Source: Pleomorphomonas carboxyditropha (GTDB lineage Bacteria > Pseudomonadota > Alphaproteobacteria > Rhizobiales > Pleomorphomonadaceae). Taken from it: a DNA stretch of 64,000 nucleotides. The position numbers were made by a program, and so were the translations under genes. The stretch lies in assembly GCF_002770725.1 (NCBI RefSeq), contig NZ_NQVN01000007.1, positions 62,001 through 126,000 of the forward strand, given 5' to 3'. The notes under the pieces are model-generated. The model was not told the DNA's origin and ran no database searches. It saw only the letters and a list, made by a program, of their open reading frames with translations. Positions 1 through 10,997 of the stretch are shown piece by piece; positions within the stretch are counted from its first letter, which is position 1, and each line of letters starts with the position of its first letter.

Positions 1-122
1 TCCGGATGCGTCTGCCCGTCCAGGGCGGCTGCCTTCACGGTTTCGCCTTTCGCCACCAGTTCGGAAACGACCAGCTGACCGATAGTGCCGGTGGCGCCGA
101 GAACGAGGATGCTGTCTGCCAT
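1..122 (-). CDS. NAD(P)-binding (NmrA/SDR-like) protein, N-terminal fragment
   Basis: Only the first 40 or so codons lie in the window; the gene runs off the left edge. The protein begins MADSILVLGATGTIGQLV, a classic Rossmann nucleotide-binding start with a GATGTIG glycine motif at about residues 9-15 after a hydrophobic beta strand. This is typical of atypical SDR/NmrA-like proteins that bind NAD(P)H and act as reductases, epimerases or redox sensors. The substrate cannot be told from this fragment. It is on the same strand as the DUF523 gene 57 bases upstream, so the two could be co-transcribed. Confidence 0.75.
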   Translation of the reverse strand, partial: MADSILVLGATGTIGQLVVSELVAKGETVKAAALDGQTHP

Positions 123-179
123 GAGGGGCTCCGTCAGAAAGTCAGATCCGGCCGGACGGCCGGCGGAAGAAACAACGCC

Positions 180-689
180 TCACCCCGCATCGGGTTCCCG
201 CCGCCGACCGATCTCGACCGCCTCCGCCAGACGGTCGATCTCGCGATCGGCGAAAACGGAAAGACCATGCGCGGCAAGAAGCACCGCGGTAACGCCGGCA
301 CCGCCGATCCGCCGCCCGGAGAAGCTGCCGTCGTAGATATCGAGACTGCCGCAGGACGGGCTGCGATCGATGAGCAGCGCGTAAGCGCAACCGCCCCTCC
401 GGGCAAGATCGAGCGCCGCTTCGGCGCCGGCGACGAAGGCGGCGGTCACGTCTTCGCCGGTGGCGGTCATCACGCGCGCCCGTCCCGCCAGCACGTCGGC
501 GCCGGAACCGCCGACGATCTCCGCCGGCGGCCGCGGTACCGGCAGGCCGCCCAGGAGCTCGGGACAGAGCGGCACCAGCCGGCCTTCGGTCTGCCAGCGG
601 TCGACGCGCGGGTCGGCCAGCAGCTTGCCGGCGCCGTCGTAGCGAACCGGCCGGCCGATCAGGCAGGCGGAGATCAGGATGCGGTCCAT
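180..689 (-). CDS. DUF523 family protein
   Basis: A protein of 169 residues that starts MDRILISACLIGRPVRYDG, the recognisable opening of the DUF523 family, with the conserved SACL cysteine and the RYDG motif. A second conserved cysteine lies in a SPSCGS motif about two thirds of the way along. An in-frame ATG 18 bases upstream is possible, but the chosen ATG puts the family's usual N-terminus at the start. DUF523 proteins are small, soluble and cysteine-containing; their biochemical role is not firmly established and none is inferred here. A strong hairpin separates it from ftsK upstream, so it probably has its own promoter. Confidence 0.85.
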   Translation of the reverse strand: MDRILISACLIGRPVRYDGAGKLLADPRVDRWQTEGRLVPLCPELLGGLPVPRPPAEIVGGSGADVLAGRARVMTATGEDVTAAFVAGAEAALDLARRGGCAYALLIDRSPSCGSLDIYDGSFSGRRIGGAGVTAVLLAAHGLSVFADREIDRLAEAVEIGRRREPDAG

Positions 690-714
690 CGGCACCACCG
701 GCGGCATGCGAAAA

Positions 715-743
715 GGGCGTCTTCCTGAGTACGGAAGACGCCC
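715..743 (-). terminator. Intrinsic terminator of the ftsK operon
   Basis: A perfect 11-bp stem (715-725 pairing with 733-743) with a 7-base loop is flanked by four A on the left and CTTTT on the right. Read on the minus strand it follows the ftsK stop codon by under 30 bases and ends in TTTT. The flanking tracts would let it work in either direction. Confidence 0.8.
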
Positions 744-770
744 CTTTTGTCTCGTTCCGAGAGGCCGCCG

Positions 771-3614
771 TCAATCTTCGTCGGTGCGCATCAGGATTTC
801 GCGCTTGCCGGCGTGGTTGGGCGGGCCGACCAGCCCTTCCTTTTCCATCCGCTCGATGAGCGAGGCGGCGCGATTGTAGCCGATGCCGAGCCGACGCTGG
901 ATGTAGCTGGTGGTGGCGCGCTTGTCGCGCAGCACCAGCGCCACCGCCTGATCGTAGAGGTCGGCGTTTTCGTCGAGCGGCGCCCCCTCGCCACCGCCGC
1001 TTTCTTCCTCGTCGTCGGCGGTGATGTCGTCGAGGTAGTCGGGCGCGCCCTGCGTCTTGAGGTGGGCGACGATCGCCTCCACCTCGCCGTCGGAGACGAA
1101 CGGACCGTGGACGCGCTGGATGCGGCCGCCGCCCTGCATGTAGAGCATGTCGCCCTGGCCGAGCAGTTGTTCGGCGCCCTGCTCGCCAAGGATGGTGCGG
1201 CTGTCGATCTTCGACGTCACCTGGAAGGAGATGCGCGTCGGGAAGTTGGCCTTGATGGTGCCGGTGATGACGTCCACCGACGGCCGCTGCGTCGCCATGA
1301 TCACGTGGATGCCGGCGGCGCGGGCCATCTGGGCGAGCCGCTGCACCGCGCCCTCGATCTCCTTGCCGGCCACCATCATCAGATCGGCCATCTCATCGAT
1401 GATGACGACGATGAACGGCAGCGGCTTGAGCTCCATCTCCTCGGTCTCGAAGATCGGCTCGCCGGTCTCCTTGTCGAAGCCGGTCTGGACGGTGCGGTTG
1501 ATGCTCTCGCCGCGCTCGATCGCCTGCGCCACGCGGGCGTTGAAGCCCTCGATGTTGCGCACGCCGACCTTGGACATCTTCTTGTAGCGGTCCTCCATCT
1601 CGCGGACCGTCCACTTGAGCGCCACCACCGCCTTGCGCGGATCGGTGACCACCGGCGTCAAGAGATGCGGAATGCCGTCGTAGACCGACAGCTCCAGCAT
1701 CTTCGGGTCGATCATGATCAGCCGGCATTCCTCGGGCGTCATCCGATAGAGAAGGCTGAGGATCATGGTGTTGATCGATACCGACTTGCCCGAACCGGTG
1801 GTGCCGGCCACCAGCATGTGCGGCGTGCGGGCAAGGTCGATGATCACCGGCTCGCCGCCGATGGTCTTGCCGAGCGAAAGCGCCAGCCGGCCCTTGAACT
1901 TCTCGAAATCCTGGCTGGCGATCAGCTCGCGCAGATAGACCATCTCGCGCCGCTGGTTGGGCAGCTCGATGCCGATGGCGTTCTTGCCGGGGATGACGGC
2001 GACGCGGGCGGCGACGGCGCTCATCGAGCGGGCGATGTCGTCGGCGAGGCCGATGACGCGGGACGACTTGATGCCCGGCGCCGGCTCCAGTTCGTAGAGC
2101 GTCACCACCGGACCGGGGCGAACGTTGAAGATCTCGCCCTTGATGCCGAAATCCTCGAGCACGCCCTCGAGCAGGCCGGCATTCTGCTCGAGACTGTCGG
2201 GCGTGTACTGGACGCCGTTGCCGCCCTTGGGTTCGGCGAGCAGCTCGATGGCCGGAAACTCGAAGCGGCCTTCATCGAGCAGCGACAGCTGCGTGCCGCC
2301 CTTGGCCCGCTTGCCGGGCTGCATCGGCGGCGCCGGCGCCTTGACGCGGGCCGCCGGCTTCTCCGGCTGGGCGGCGGGCTTGCCGATGCGCGAGGCGGGG
2401 CCGCGCAGCGGCGCCGGGCGCGCCTCATAGGTGCGCGGCACCGGCGCCACGGCGACCGGCTGCGGCGGCGCGATCATCTCGGTCTCGTCATAGTCGGACA
2501 GACGGTCGTCCATGGCGAACGGCGGCGGATCGTCCTCCTCGTCATCCTCCGGAGCCGGCTCGGGCGCGGCGGCACGCGGCCGTTCCACCGGCGCGAAAGA
2601 CGGCTCCACCCGGCCGCCGCGCCGTTCGGCCACCGGCGGTTCGTAGTCGTCCTCGTCGTCGGCGGCAGGCTGTGCGACGGCGCGCGGGCGTGCGGCGAGC
2701 GTCGGCTCGGCGCGACGGGTCACCGGCGGCTCGTAATCGTCCTCCTCGTCGTCGTATTCCTCGCCGGGATAGGCGAAGGCCGGACGACGGAACAGGCGGC
2801 GGGACAGGCCGGCGCGCAGCGTCAGCCACCAGTGGCCGGCGACACCGATGAGCGCGCCAAGCCGGCCCTCGCGTCCTTCCTCGTCCTCGTCGTCGTCATC
2901 GTCGTCGACGACGACCGGCGCCTTGGTGCCGATGCGATGGCCGGGCACGCCCGAGGCATAGAGCATGGCGGCCAGCGCCAGGGGCCCGGTCACGATCAGC
3001 ACGACAAGGCGCAGCGTGTCCGTCAGCACGCCGTTGTTGAAGGCGGCCGGCAATTGCAGCACGAGGTCGCCGATGGCGCCGCCGAGGCCGGTCGGCAGCG
3101 GCCAGCCGGTGGTCGGCGGCAGCGCGCCCATGAAGGCGGCGCCGATCAGCGTGCCGATCAGCCAGCCGATCAGCCTGTTACGGGCCACGTGCGGGATGCG
3201 GCCGATAGTGAGCTGCCAGCCCCAGATCACCACCGGCGCCAGGAACAGCGCGGCGTTGAGGCCGATGAGCTGCATGATCAGGTCGGCGGTTACCGCGCCG
3301 ATCGACCCCATGACGTTGCGGGTCGGCCCGTCGGCGATATGGCTCCAGCTCGGATCGTCCACCGACCAGGTGGCGAGCGCCGCCGACAGCGCCGCGACGC
3401 CGGCGATCAGCAGCAGGCCGGAGGCGCCGGCGATATTGCGCAGCATCGCCTGCCTGAGACGATCCTCGCGACTCGGCGCCGCGCGCCGCATCCGCTGGTC
3501 GAGATCCTTGAGATTGGCGGCACGGCGGGCATTGGCCGGGCGCGGCTCATACGGCCCGTCGAGCCGGCCGCCGGTCTCGCGAAGGCGGGGACTGGTCCTC
3601 ATTTCTGCTCTCAT
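771..3614 (-). CDS. ftsK: DNA translocase FtsK
   Basis: A 947-residue septal DNA pump that coordinates chromosome dimer resolution with division. The N-terminal third holds several hydrophobic membrane segments (first at about residues 56-80), followed by an acidic, proline-rich linker with runs of Asp/Glu. The RecA-like motor has a Walker A motif GTTGSGKS near residue 605 and a Walker B-like [11 protein letters not shown] near 735. A winged-helix gamma domain ([22 protein letters not shown]), which in this family recognises KOPS sequences, lies at the C-terminus. The reading frame is open far upstream, but the ATG at 3614 overlaps the stop of the upstream aminotransferase by ATGA, which fixes the start. 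The linker is short compared with the E. coli protein, as is usual in alphaproteobacteria. Confidence 0.96.
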   Translation of the reverse strand: MRAEMRTSPRLRETGGRLDGPYEPRPANARRAANLKDLDQRMRRAAPSREDRLRQAMLRNIAGASGLLLIAGVAALSAALATWSVDDPSWSHIADGPTRNVMGSIGAVTADLIMQLIGLNAALFLAPVVIWGWQLTIGRIPHVARNRLIGWLIGTLIGAAFMGALPPTTGWPLPTGLGGAIGDLVLQLPAAFNNGVLTDTLRLVVLIVTGPLALAAMLYASGVPGHRIGTKAPVVVDDDDDDEDEEGREGRLGALIGVAGHWWLTLRAGLSRRLFRRPAFAYPGEEYDDEEDDYEPPVTRRAEPTLAARPRAVAQPAADDEDDYEPPVAERRGGRVEPSFAPVERPRAAAPEPAPEDDEEDDPPPFAMDDRLSDYDETEMIAPPQPVAVAPVPRTYEARPAPLRGPASRIGKPAAQPEKPAARVKAPAPPMQPGKRAKGGTQLSLLDEGRFEFPAIELLAEPKGGNGVQYTPDSLEQNAGLLEGVLEDFGIKGEIFNVRPGPVVTLYELEPAPGIKSSRVIGLADDIARSMSAVAARVAVIPGKNAIGIELPNQRREMVYLRELIASQDFEKFKGRLALSLGKTIGGEPVIIDLARTPHMLVAGTTGSGKSVSINTMILSLLYRMTPEECRLIMIDPKMLELSVYDGIPHLLTPVVTDPRKAVVALKWTVREMEDRYKKMSKVGVRNIEGFNARVAQAIERGESINRTVQTGFDKETGEPIFETEEMELKPLPFIVVIIDEMADLMMVAGKEIEGAVQRLAQMARAAGIHVIMATQRPSVDVITGTIKANFPTRISFQVTSKIDSRTILGEQGAEQLLGQGDMLYMQGGGRIQRVHGPFVSDGEVEAIVAHLKTQGAPDYLDDITADDEEESGGGEGAPLDENADLYDQAVALVLRDKRATTSYIQRRLGIGYNRAASLIERMEKEGLVGPPNHAGKREILMRTDED

Positions 3615-4807
3615 GACAGAACCTCCGAGAGACGGCTCAACGCCTCGCGACTTGTCTCGAGGCTTTCGACCATGGCGATCCGAATGAAATCGTCGCCCGG
3701 ATTGACGCCCTTGGCGTCGGTTGCCGACAGATAGCCGCCGGGCACCACCTTGACGCCCGTCTCCTTCCAGAGCCGGGCCGTCACGCCCTCGCCGCCGCCC
3801 CAGCGGCCGACGTCGAGCCACAGGAAGAAGCCGCCGGGCGGCACGAGGTCCGGGAAGCGATCGCCGAGAATCTCCCGGGCGACGGCATATTTCAGATCGT
3901 AGAGACGCCGGTTTTCGACGACATGCGCCTCGTCGGCGAGCGCGGCGACGGCCACCGCCTGGATCGGCATCGGCACCTGCGGCGCCGTGACGTTGCGCAG
4001 GGCCGCCCAGGCCTTCAGGAAGCCGGGATCGCCGATCGCGAAGCCGCAACGGGCGCCCGCCAGATTGGAGCGCTTGGATAGCGAATTGAAGGCGACGACG
4101 CCGGTGAAATCGCCGCCGATACCGAGCGCGGCGGAGAGCACGCCGTCCGGCGCCCAGCCCCGCCAGATTTCCGAGTAGCACTCGTCGGAGAACAGGAGAA
4201 AGCCGTAATGGCGGGCCAGCCGGACGAGATCCTCGAGCCTTGCAAGATCGGCCACCGCCCCTTGCGGGTTGGCCGGGCTGGCATGAAAGGCGGCGACGGT
4301 ACGGGCAAGGAGATCGGCCGGCAGCCTTTCGAAGCGCGGCAGGAAACCATCCTCGCGACCGGCGGCGACCAGCACCGGCTCGGCGCCGGCCGCCTCGGCA
4401 GCGGCGGCATAGACCGCATAAAAGGGGTTGGGCAGCAGAATGGCCGGACGCGGCCCCTTGGCGTCCCCGGCAAGCCGCACGGCGGTGAGCGTCGCGTGGA
4501 ACAGACCCTCGCGCGAACCGTTGAGCGGCAATACGCCGTCGTCGCGGTCGATCGCGCCATCGGCAAGCGCGAATCGCTTCTCCGCCCAGTCGGCGACGGC
4601 GGCGCGGAAGGCCGGCGTGCCCTTGATCGGCGGGTAGCGAACGAAATCGGCCAGCGCGGCGGCAAGCACCGGGCCGACGAAACCCGGCACCGGATGGCGC
4701 GGCTCGCCCACCGACACGTCGATCGGCGGGCGGCCCGGTTCGATGCCGGCGATCAGCCGGCCGAGACGCTGGAAAGGAGAAAGAGGAAGCGGCACGCGGG
4801 ACGACAT
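3611..4807 (-). CDS. Class I/II aminotransferase (succinyldiaminopimelate aminotransferase-like)
   Basis: A 398-residue fold-type I PLP-dependent aminotransferase. It shows the N-terminal motif VGEPRHPVP, a central NPFYAVY, and the PLP-lysine motif [15 protein letters not shown] with the lysine near residue 244. The NLAGARCGF context resembles DapC/LL-diaminopimelate-type enzymes of lysine and peptidoglycan precursor synthesis, but the substrate is inferred from similarity only. It heads a two-gene operon with ftsK, overlapping it by 4 bases. A GTG two codons upstream is an alternative start; the ATG at 4807 is preferred. Its tight coupling to ftsK would fit a role in cell-wall precursor supply during division, though this is speculation. 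Confidence 0.85.
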   Translation of the reverse strand: MSSRVPLPLSPFQRLGRLIAGIEPGRPPIDVSVGEPRHPVPGFVGPVLAAALADFVRYPPIKGTPAFRAAVADWAEKRFALADGAIDRDDGVLPLNGSREGLFHATLTAVRLAGDAKGPRPAILLPNPFYAVYAAAAEAAGAEPVLVAAGREDGFLPRFERLPADLLARTVAAFHASPANPQGAVADLARLEDLVRLARHYGFLLFSDECYSEIWRGWAPDGVLSAALGIGGDFTGVVAFNSLSKRSNLAGARCGFAIGDPGFLKAWAALRNVTAPQVPMPIQAVAVAALADEAHVVENRRLYDLKYAVAREILGDRFPDLVPPGGFFLWLDVGRWGGGEGVTARLWKETGVKVVPGGYLSATDAKGVNPGDDFIRIAMVESLETSREALSRLSEVLS

Positions 4808-4899
4808 GAACACCAGAGCTCGGGCAACGGGTGATTCGGTCCGCCGCCCAGGAAGCGGCCGGACCTTCTCGTTCTGCCGTCCACTCTAGGCATCCATGG

Positions 4900-4914
4900 T
4901 TAAACGCGCTTTAA
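4900..4914. promoter_or_regulatory. CtrA-type motif TTAA-N7-TTAA
   Basis: A full match to the alphaproteobacterial CtrA consensus (TTAA, seven bases, TTAA), set in a longer palindrome GGTTAAA-5-TTTAACC. It lies about 95 bases upstream of the aminotransferase-ftsK operon and 20 bases past the glnK stop. Regulation of the division operon by CtrA is a reasonable inference. A weak terminator-like hairpin for glnK is the alternative, but no T-run follows. Confidence 0.5.
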
Positions 4915-4934
4915 CCCTGCCGCCAGTCCTTGCC

Positions 4935-6868
<1,934 letters not shown>

Positions 6869-6946
6869 CGAAATCCTCTTGGATCGGTTGTCGACTGTCC
6901 GCTCGGTGTTTGCCTTTCGCGGCAGCGACACGGGCGGCGTGCCTTC

Positions 6947-6966
6947 GGAAGCCCGGCCGGGCTTCC
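6947..6966. other. Intercistronic palindrome between glnK and amtB
   Basis: A perfect 20-base palindrome (two 10-base arms, no loop) lies just after the upstream P-II gene and 79 bases before amtB. It has no T-run, so it is more likely an mRNA processing or stability element than a terminator. Confidence 0.4.
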
Positions 6967-6974
6967 CGGATGGG

Positions 6975-7717
<743 letters not shown>

Positions 7718-8947
7718 ATGAGCGAGACAGTCGACAGAGTGGACGTGCTGGTCGCCGGCGGCGGTTACGTCGGCCTTTCCGCCGCGCTGGCGATCGCCGC
7801 CTCGGTTCCGGGCGCCCGCGTGGCGCTCGTCGATCCCCGCCCCTGGCGCGACGCATCGGGCGATCTGCGCGCCTTTGCCGTGGCGGCGGCCGGCCGCCGC
7901 ATGCTTGCCGCCCTCGGCGTCTGGGACAAGCTCGCCGACGAGGCCGAACCGGTACGCGAGATGATCGTCACCGATTCCCGCCTCGATGATCTGATCCGGC
8001 CGGTCTTCCTCACTTTCGAGCGGCAGGAGGAGGGCGATCCCCTCGCCCACATGCTGCTGAACGGCCCGCTGGTCGCCGCGCTCGGCGCCGCCGCCGAGGC
8101 GGCCGGCGTCCGCTTCCTGTCGCCCGACAGCGTCCTGGTCACCGAGCCGGTGCCGGGCGGCCGCCGCGTGACCCTGGCGTCCGGCAGGACGCTCGTCGCC
8201 TCGCTGGTGGTAGCCGCCGACGGTGCCCGCTCACGTCTGCGCACGGAGGCCGGCATCGGCGTCAATTCCTGGAGCTATGGCCAGTCGGGCATCGTCGCCA
8301 CCATCGAGCATGACCGGCCGCACGAGGGACGCGCCGAGGAACACTTCCTGCCGGCCGGCCCGTTTGCCGTGCTGCCGCTTAAGGGCGGCTACCGCTCGTC
8401 GCTGGTCTGGAGCGAGCGGACCGACATCGCCGATCGCCTCGTTGCCGGCGCCCCCTTCCTGTTCGACGCGGAACTTTTGCGCCGCATCGGCCACCGCCTC
8501 GGCGAGCTACGCGTCATTGGCCGGCGGCAAGCCTTCCCGCTCGGCCTGACGCTGGCCCGTCGCTTCACGGCCGAACGGCTGGCGCTGATCGGCGATGCGG
8601 CGCATGCCATCCATCCGATCGCCGGCCAGGGCCTCAACCTCGGCTTCAAGGATGCGGCGGCGCTGGCCGAAGTGGTGGCCATCGCCCTGCGCGCCGGCCG
8701 CGATCCGGGCACCGCCGACGTGCTCGACGAATACCAGCGCTGGCGCGGTTTCGACACGCTGCGCATGGCGGCGATGACCGACGGACTGAACCGGTTGTTC
8801 TCCAACGACTTCGTGCCGCTGCGGCTGGTCCGTGACTTCGGGCTCGGCCTGGTCGACCGGCTGCCGCCGGTCAAGCGCATCTTCGCCGATGCCGCCGCCG
8901 GCGCGCCGGGACCGTCGCCCCGCCTCGTCGCCGGCGAGCCGATCTGA
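7718..8947 (+). CDS. UbiH/UbiF/COQ6-family FAD-dependent hydroxylase
   Basis: A 409-residue flavoprotein monooxygenase of the family that hydroxylates the ubiquinone ring. The N-terminus has the FAD-binding DVLVAGGGYVGLSAALA motif, the middle shows the DGARSRLR motif, and the second FAD/ribityl motif GDAAHAIHPIAGQGLNLGFKD lies near residue 292. The start at 7718 is supported by a purine-rich ribosome-binding site immediately upstream; the longer open frame is discarded. Alphaproteobacteria often carry UbiL, a broad-specificity member of this family, and this could be it, but the ring position cannot be read from sequence. It ends 11 bases before a convergent L,D-transpeptidase gene. Confidence 0.85.
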   Translation: MSETVDRVDVLVAGGGYVGLSAALAIAASVPGARVALVDPRPWRDASGDLRAFAVAAAGRRMLAALGVWDKLADEAEPVREMIVTDSRLDDLIRPVFLTFERQEEGDPLAHMLLNGPLVAALGAAAEAAGVRFLSPDSVLVTEPVPGGRRVTLASGRTLVASLVVAADGARSRLRTEAGIGVNSWSYGQSGIVATIEHDRPHEGRAEEHFLPAGPFAVLPLKGGYRSSLVWSERTDIADRLVAGAPFLFDAELLRRIGHRLGELRVIGRRQAFPLGLTLARRFTAERLALIGDAAHAIHPIAGQGLNLGFKDAAALAEVVAIALRAGRDPGTADVLDEYQRWRGFDTLRMAAMTDGLNRLFSNDFVPLRLVRDFGLGLVDRLPPVKRIFADAAAGAPGPSPRLVAGEPI

Positions 8948-8958
8948 GAGGCAGCCCG

Positions 8959-9510
8959 TCAGCCGAAGACGATGGAGGTCCGCGTCGAAAGCCGCGGCAG
9001 GAGCTTCAGCATGTCGGCGCGGCTCAATGCCAGGCAACCGGCCGTCGGGCCGAAATCGGCGCGCGCGAGGTGAAAGAAGATGGCGCTGCCGCCGCCCCGG
9101 ATGCGCGGCCGAAGGTTGAAATCGAGCACCAGCACCACGTCATAGGCATGATCGTCGCGCCACATCGCCTCGTGGCTCTTCGGATACGGGCGGCGGACCG
9201 GCCGGTTGTAGTTGCGGTCGGTCGCGTCGTCGCACCAGCCGTCGTCCGGCCGGAGCGGCAGAAGCGGAACGCCGGAGCGCGGCCGCACCCTGAAGCGATC
9301 GGGCCGGTAGAAGCCGCCGACGATCCGCAATCGGCCGCGCGGGCTCGCGCCGTCGCCTTCCCGTTTCAGCGCCGTCAGCCCCGACCGGCCGATGGCCGCC
9401 GCCATGTCGACGCCGCCAGCGACAAGCCGGCCGAGCGTGGCATGCGGCGATCTCACGCGAACGTGAAGGCGCGTGAGCGCCGAGCCCTTCGGTTTCAACT
9501 TGCCGTGCAT
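8959..9510 (-). CDS. L,D-transpeptidase (YkuD domain) protein
   Basis: A 183-residue protein with a YkuD-type catalytic region near its C-terminus: IFFHLARADFGPTAGCLALS, with a histidine and a nucleophilic cysteine near residue 159. Such enzymes make or edit 3-3 cross-links in peptidoglycan or attach proteins to it. No signal peptide is evident from the chosen ATG at 9510, which is unusual for a periplasmic enzyme. An upstream start could add one, but the upstream extension reads as low-quality sequence. The family fits the COG3786-like small single-domain group. It is divergent from a response-regulator gene, and a direct repeat lies between them. Confidence 0.75.
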   Translation of the reverse strand: MHGKLKPKGSALTRLHVRVRSPHATLGRLVAGGVDMAAAIGRSGLTALKREGDGASPRGRLRIVGGFYRPDRFRVRPRSGVPLLPLRPDDGWCDDATDRNYNRPVRRPYPKSHEAMWRDDHAYDVVLVLDFNLRPRIRGGGSAIFFHLARADFGPTAGCLALSRADMLKLLPRLSTRTSIVFG

Positions 9511-9526
9511 ATTTTCCGCCTTGCTT

Positions 9527-9557
9527 GACAGACGGTCGCGAAGGACCGACAGACGGT
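9527..9557. promoter_or_regulatory. 10-base direct repeat with 21-base period, probable operator
   Basis: Two exact copies of GACAGACGGT at 9527-9536 and 9548-9557 are centred 21 bases apart, two DNA turns. The second copy abuts TATAAT (9557-9562), which could be the -10 element of the downstream response-regulator gene. Tandem half-sites on one DNA face are typical of OmpR/PhoB-family binding sites, so autoregulation by the adjacent regulator is plausible. Confidence 0.5.
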
Positions 9558-9685
9558 ATAATTTTGTGAAGTATCCGGTCCGCCGTGATAATCTGGCAGA
9601 GATCGGATGAATCGCCAAGCCGGCGCAATGCACCCTCAAGACGAGAGGCAGGCTACCGGCGGCGATCATCTTTGACGGGGATGAC

Positions 9686-10369
9686 ATGACCGCTCGAAAA
9701 ATTCTGATCGTCGACGACGACCCCGACCTCCGCGAGGCGCTGGTCGAACAGCTGTCGCTGTTCGACGAATTCGAGCCGCTCGAGGCGGAAACCGCCACCA
9801 AGGGCATGCAGGTTGCCCGCACGGGCCACGTCGACCTCGTCCTGATGGATGTCGGCCTGCCCGACATGGATGGCCGCGAAGCCGTGAAGATCCTCAGGAA
9901 GGGTGGCTTCGCCGCGCCGGTGATCATGCTGACCGGCCACGATACCGACAGCGACCAGATTCTCGGCCTCGAGGCCGGCGCCAACGACTACGTCGCCAAG
10001 CCGTTCAAGTTCGCCGTCCTCTTGGCCCGCGTGCGCGCCCAGTTGCGCCAGCACGAGCAGTCGGAAGAGGCGGTGTTCACCATCGGCCCCTATACCTTCC
10101 GCCCGTCGGCCAAGCTCCTGGTCGATTCCAAGGGCGGCAAGATTCGCCTCACCGAGAAGGAGACTTCGATCCTGAAGTTCCTCTATCGCGCCGGCGACAA
10201 GGTGATCACCCGCGACGTGTTGCTGCACGAGGTCTGGGGTTACAACGCCGGCATCACCACCCACACGCTCGAGACGCACATCTACCGGCTGCGCCAGAAG
10301 ATCGAGAAGGACCCGGCCAACGCCCAGCTCCTCATAACCGAGGGCGGCGGCTACAAGCTGGTGCCGTGA
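9686..10369 (+). CDS. OmpR/PhoB-family response regulator
   Basis: A 227-residue two-domain regulator. The receiver domain has the acidic DDD cluster at residues 10-12, phospho-acceptor Asp55 in VLMDVGLPDMDG, the LTGHD switch and the lysine in YVAKPFKF. The C-terminal winged helix contains LTEKETSILKFL and the recognition-helix region THTLETHIYRLRQKIEKD. It closely resembles a conserved alphaproteobacterial regulator that may correspond to CenR, an envelope-control regulator, but the name is not certain enough to use. No histidine kinase gene is adjacent, so it is an orphan here. It is divergent from an L,D-transpeptidase gene, which fits a cell-envelope role. Confidence 0.9.
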   Translation: MTARKILIVDDDPDLREALVEQLSLFDEFEPLEAETATKGMQVARTGHVDLVLMDVGLPDMDGREAVKILRKGGFAAPVIMLTGHDTDSDQILGLEAGANDYVAKPFKFAVLLARVRAQLRQHEQSEEAVFTIGPYTFRPSAKLLVDSKGGKIRLTEKETSILKFLYRAGDKVITRDVLLHEVWGYNAGITTHTLETHIYRLRQKIEKDPANAQLLITEGGGYKLVP

Positions 10370-10523
10370 TCCCACAGCCCTTCGGGGTGGAAAACCCGGC
10401 CTGCACCGGCGGGCCGGAGATTGGGCGGTTAACCTTCCGCGAGCGGCATGGTAGGGAATCTGCGTCACGCGCCGCGTGATCGGCAGGTTCCGCCACCGTT
10501 CGCCCCGCCCGCACCAGGCCATC

Positions 10524-10985
10524 ATGAGTCTCGAGTCCGATATCAAGCTGCTCGGCACGGTGTCCATGCTTTCCGACTTCACGGAGGACAAGCTGCGCCT
10601 GCTCGCTTTCTCGGCCGAGAACCGCGATTTTCGCGACGGGCAGCGCCTCTATTCGGCCGGCGATCGGGCCGATTGCGCCCACGTGGTGGCTTCGGGCGAG
10701 GTCGCGCTGTTTCCGCCGGGAAACGCCGAGGTGGCTTCGGAAGTGGTGGGGCGCGGCGCTCTTCTCGGCGGGCTCGCCCTGATCGTCGACGGCGACCGGA
10801 CGATGACCGCCGTGGCGCGCGGCCGGGTCGAGACCATCCTGATCCGCCGGCCGCTGTTCCGCCGCATGCTCGACGAGTTTCCGGAAATTGCCGCCGGCCT
10901 GCACCGCCGCCTGTCGGCCAACGTCCGCGACACGACCTCGCGGCTGATGACCGTGCGCGACCGCCTCGACCGGCTCGGAAGCTGA
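10524..10985 (+). CDS. Cyclic-nucleotide-binding-domain protein
   Basis: A 153-residue protein with a single cyclic-nucleotide-binding fold: MSLESDIKLLGTVSMLSDF, then a beta-roll with FRDGQRLYSAGDRADCAHVVASGEV and a GALLGGLALI stretch. It lacks the helix-turn-helix of CRP/FNR regulators, since the chain ends about 20 residues after the C helix. It may therefore be a stand-alone sensor or adaptor. The phosphate-binding-cassette arginine is not obvious, so ligand binding is uncertain. It follows the response-regulator gene on the same strand after a 154-base gap. The ATG at 10524 is chosen because the upstream extension is arginine/proline-rich and unlike a protein start. Confidence 0.75.
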   Translation: MSLESDIKLLGTVSMLSDFTEDKLRLLAFSAENRDFRDGQRLYSAGDRADCAHVVASGEVALFPPGNAEVASEVVGRGALLGGLALIVDGDRTMTAVARGRVETILIRRPLFRRMLDEFPEIAAGLHRRLSANVRDTTSRLMTVRDRLDRLGS

Positions 10986-10997
10986 TCCGCGCCCGAG

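Noticed and set aside
747-3734. A 995-codon open frame on the plus strand
   Set aside because: It lies antisense to ftsK, is rich in Arg, His and Asp, and has no recognisable motif. Long antisense frames are common in DNA this GC-rich.
3615-4181. Upstream extension of ftsK
   Set aside because: It overlaps the aminotransferase out of frame and is arginine-rich. The ATGA overlap fixes the start at 3614.
9524-9562. TTGACA and TATAAT as one sigma-70 promoter
   Set aside because: The two hexamers are 26 bases apart, too far for a standard promoter. Only the TATAAT may be a -10 element.
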